Part shown: positions 6,789 through 6,838 of the stretch, in pieces
Layout of the letters: every line of letters begins with the position of its first letter
Position numbering within the stretch: position 1 is the stretch's first letter
Source of the DNA: an uncultured Porphyromonadaceae bacterium
GTDB taxonomy: Bacteria > Bacteroidota > Bacteroidia > Bacteroidales > Muribaculaceae
Direction: 5' to 3'
Assembly (NCBI GenBank): GCA_947175715.1
Contig: CAMWOD010000053.1
Coordinates: 1 to 6,838, forward strand
DNA: 6,838 bases
Notes under the pieces: model-generated
The model's database searches: none
What the model saw: only the letters and a program-made list of their open reading frames with translations
Told to the model about the DNA's origin: nothing
Translations under genes and position numbers: made by a program

Positions 6789-6838
6789 ATTAAAAACCGA
6801 AGTGCGACAAAAGAGCGGCTAAGACGCATAACCTCTCC
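6789..6838. other. Right-edge 50 bp downstream of DUF2851 gene, nothing recognised
   Basis: This short tail after the DUF2851 stop begins AT-rich. It contains no strong hairpin followed by a T-run, no recognisable gene start and no tRNA structure. It may lead into a feature beyond the window. Confidence 0.5.

Noticed and set aside
6789..6838. Possible tRNA end or terminator at the right edge
   Set aside because: The reverse complement begins GGAGAGGT like some tRNA-Ser genes, but no D-arm or anticodon arm follows, and the only stem before a T-run is 3-4 bp.

Overview
The window looks like a chromosomal segment from a fairly GC-rich member of the order Bacteroidales. A Muribaculaceae-like genome is my guess, but the sequence cannot fix the family. 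Three things point this way: TAnnTTTG-type -7 promoter elements (the Bacteroidetes sigma consensus), near absence of Shine-Dalgarno sequences, and the gene families present (DUF2851, DUF1343/NamZ with a signal peptide, and a Bacteroidales-style WYL regulator). There are no tRNA or rRNA genes, no CRISPR array, no insertion sequence and no sign of recent transfer.

Layout: five genes lie on the minus strand, transcribed right to left from about 5346 to the left edge. One gene lies divergently on the plus strand at the right. From the shared 164-bp intergenic region (5347-5510), the minus-strand run begins with a secreted DUF1343/NamZ-type exo-N-acetylmuramidase (4183-5346). A sodium:solute symporter follows after 30 bp (2680-4152), then a WYL-domain transcriptional regulator after 38 bp (1742-2641). 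These three are spaced like an operon. A clear TACCTTTG promoter at 1697-1704 then starts a second unit: a GatB/YqeY-domain protein (1210-1662) and, 9 bp further on, seryl-tRNA synthetase serS (1-1200). serS is cut by the window edge and lacks roughly its last 20-30 residues. On the plus strand, a complete DUF2851 protein (5511-6788) has its own TAGATTTG promoter.

How the genes may work together: NamZ releases N-acetylmuramic acid (MurNAc) from the non-reducing ends of peptidoglycan chains, so it plausibly feeds the adjacent symporter with a cell-wall sugar. The WYL protein could be the regulator of that small recycling or scavenging unit. This functional link is an inference from gene order. 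The YqeY-serS pair is a translation-related unit. DUF2851 has no established function. Its GPDF and G-N-I-E-I-H motifs and its cysteines suggest a possible nuclease-like metalloprotein, and it is the least understood gene here.

Two consecutive genes use non-ATG starts (GTG for the symporter, TTG for the WYL regulator), and in both cases an upstream in-frame stop excludes an earlier start. I see no strong evidence for a wholly novel system. The best leads are the NamZ-symporter-WYL unit and the DUF2851 protein.
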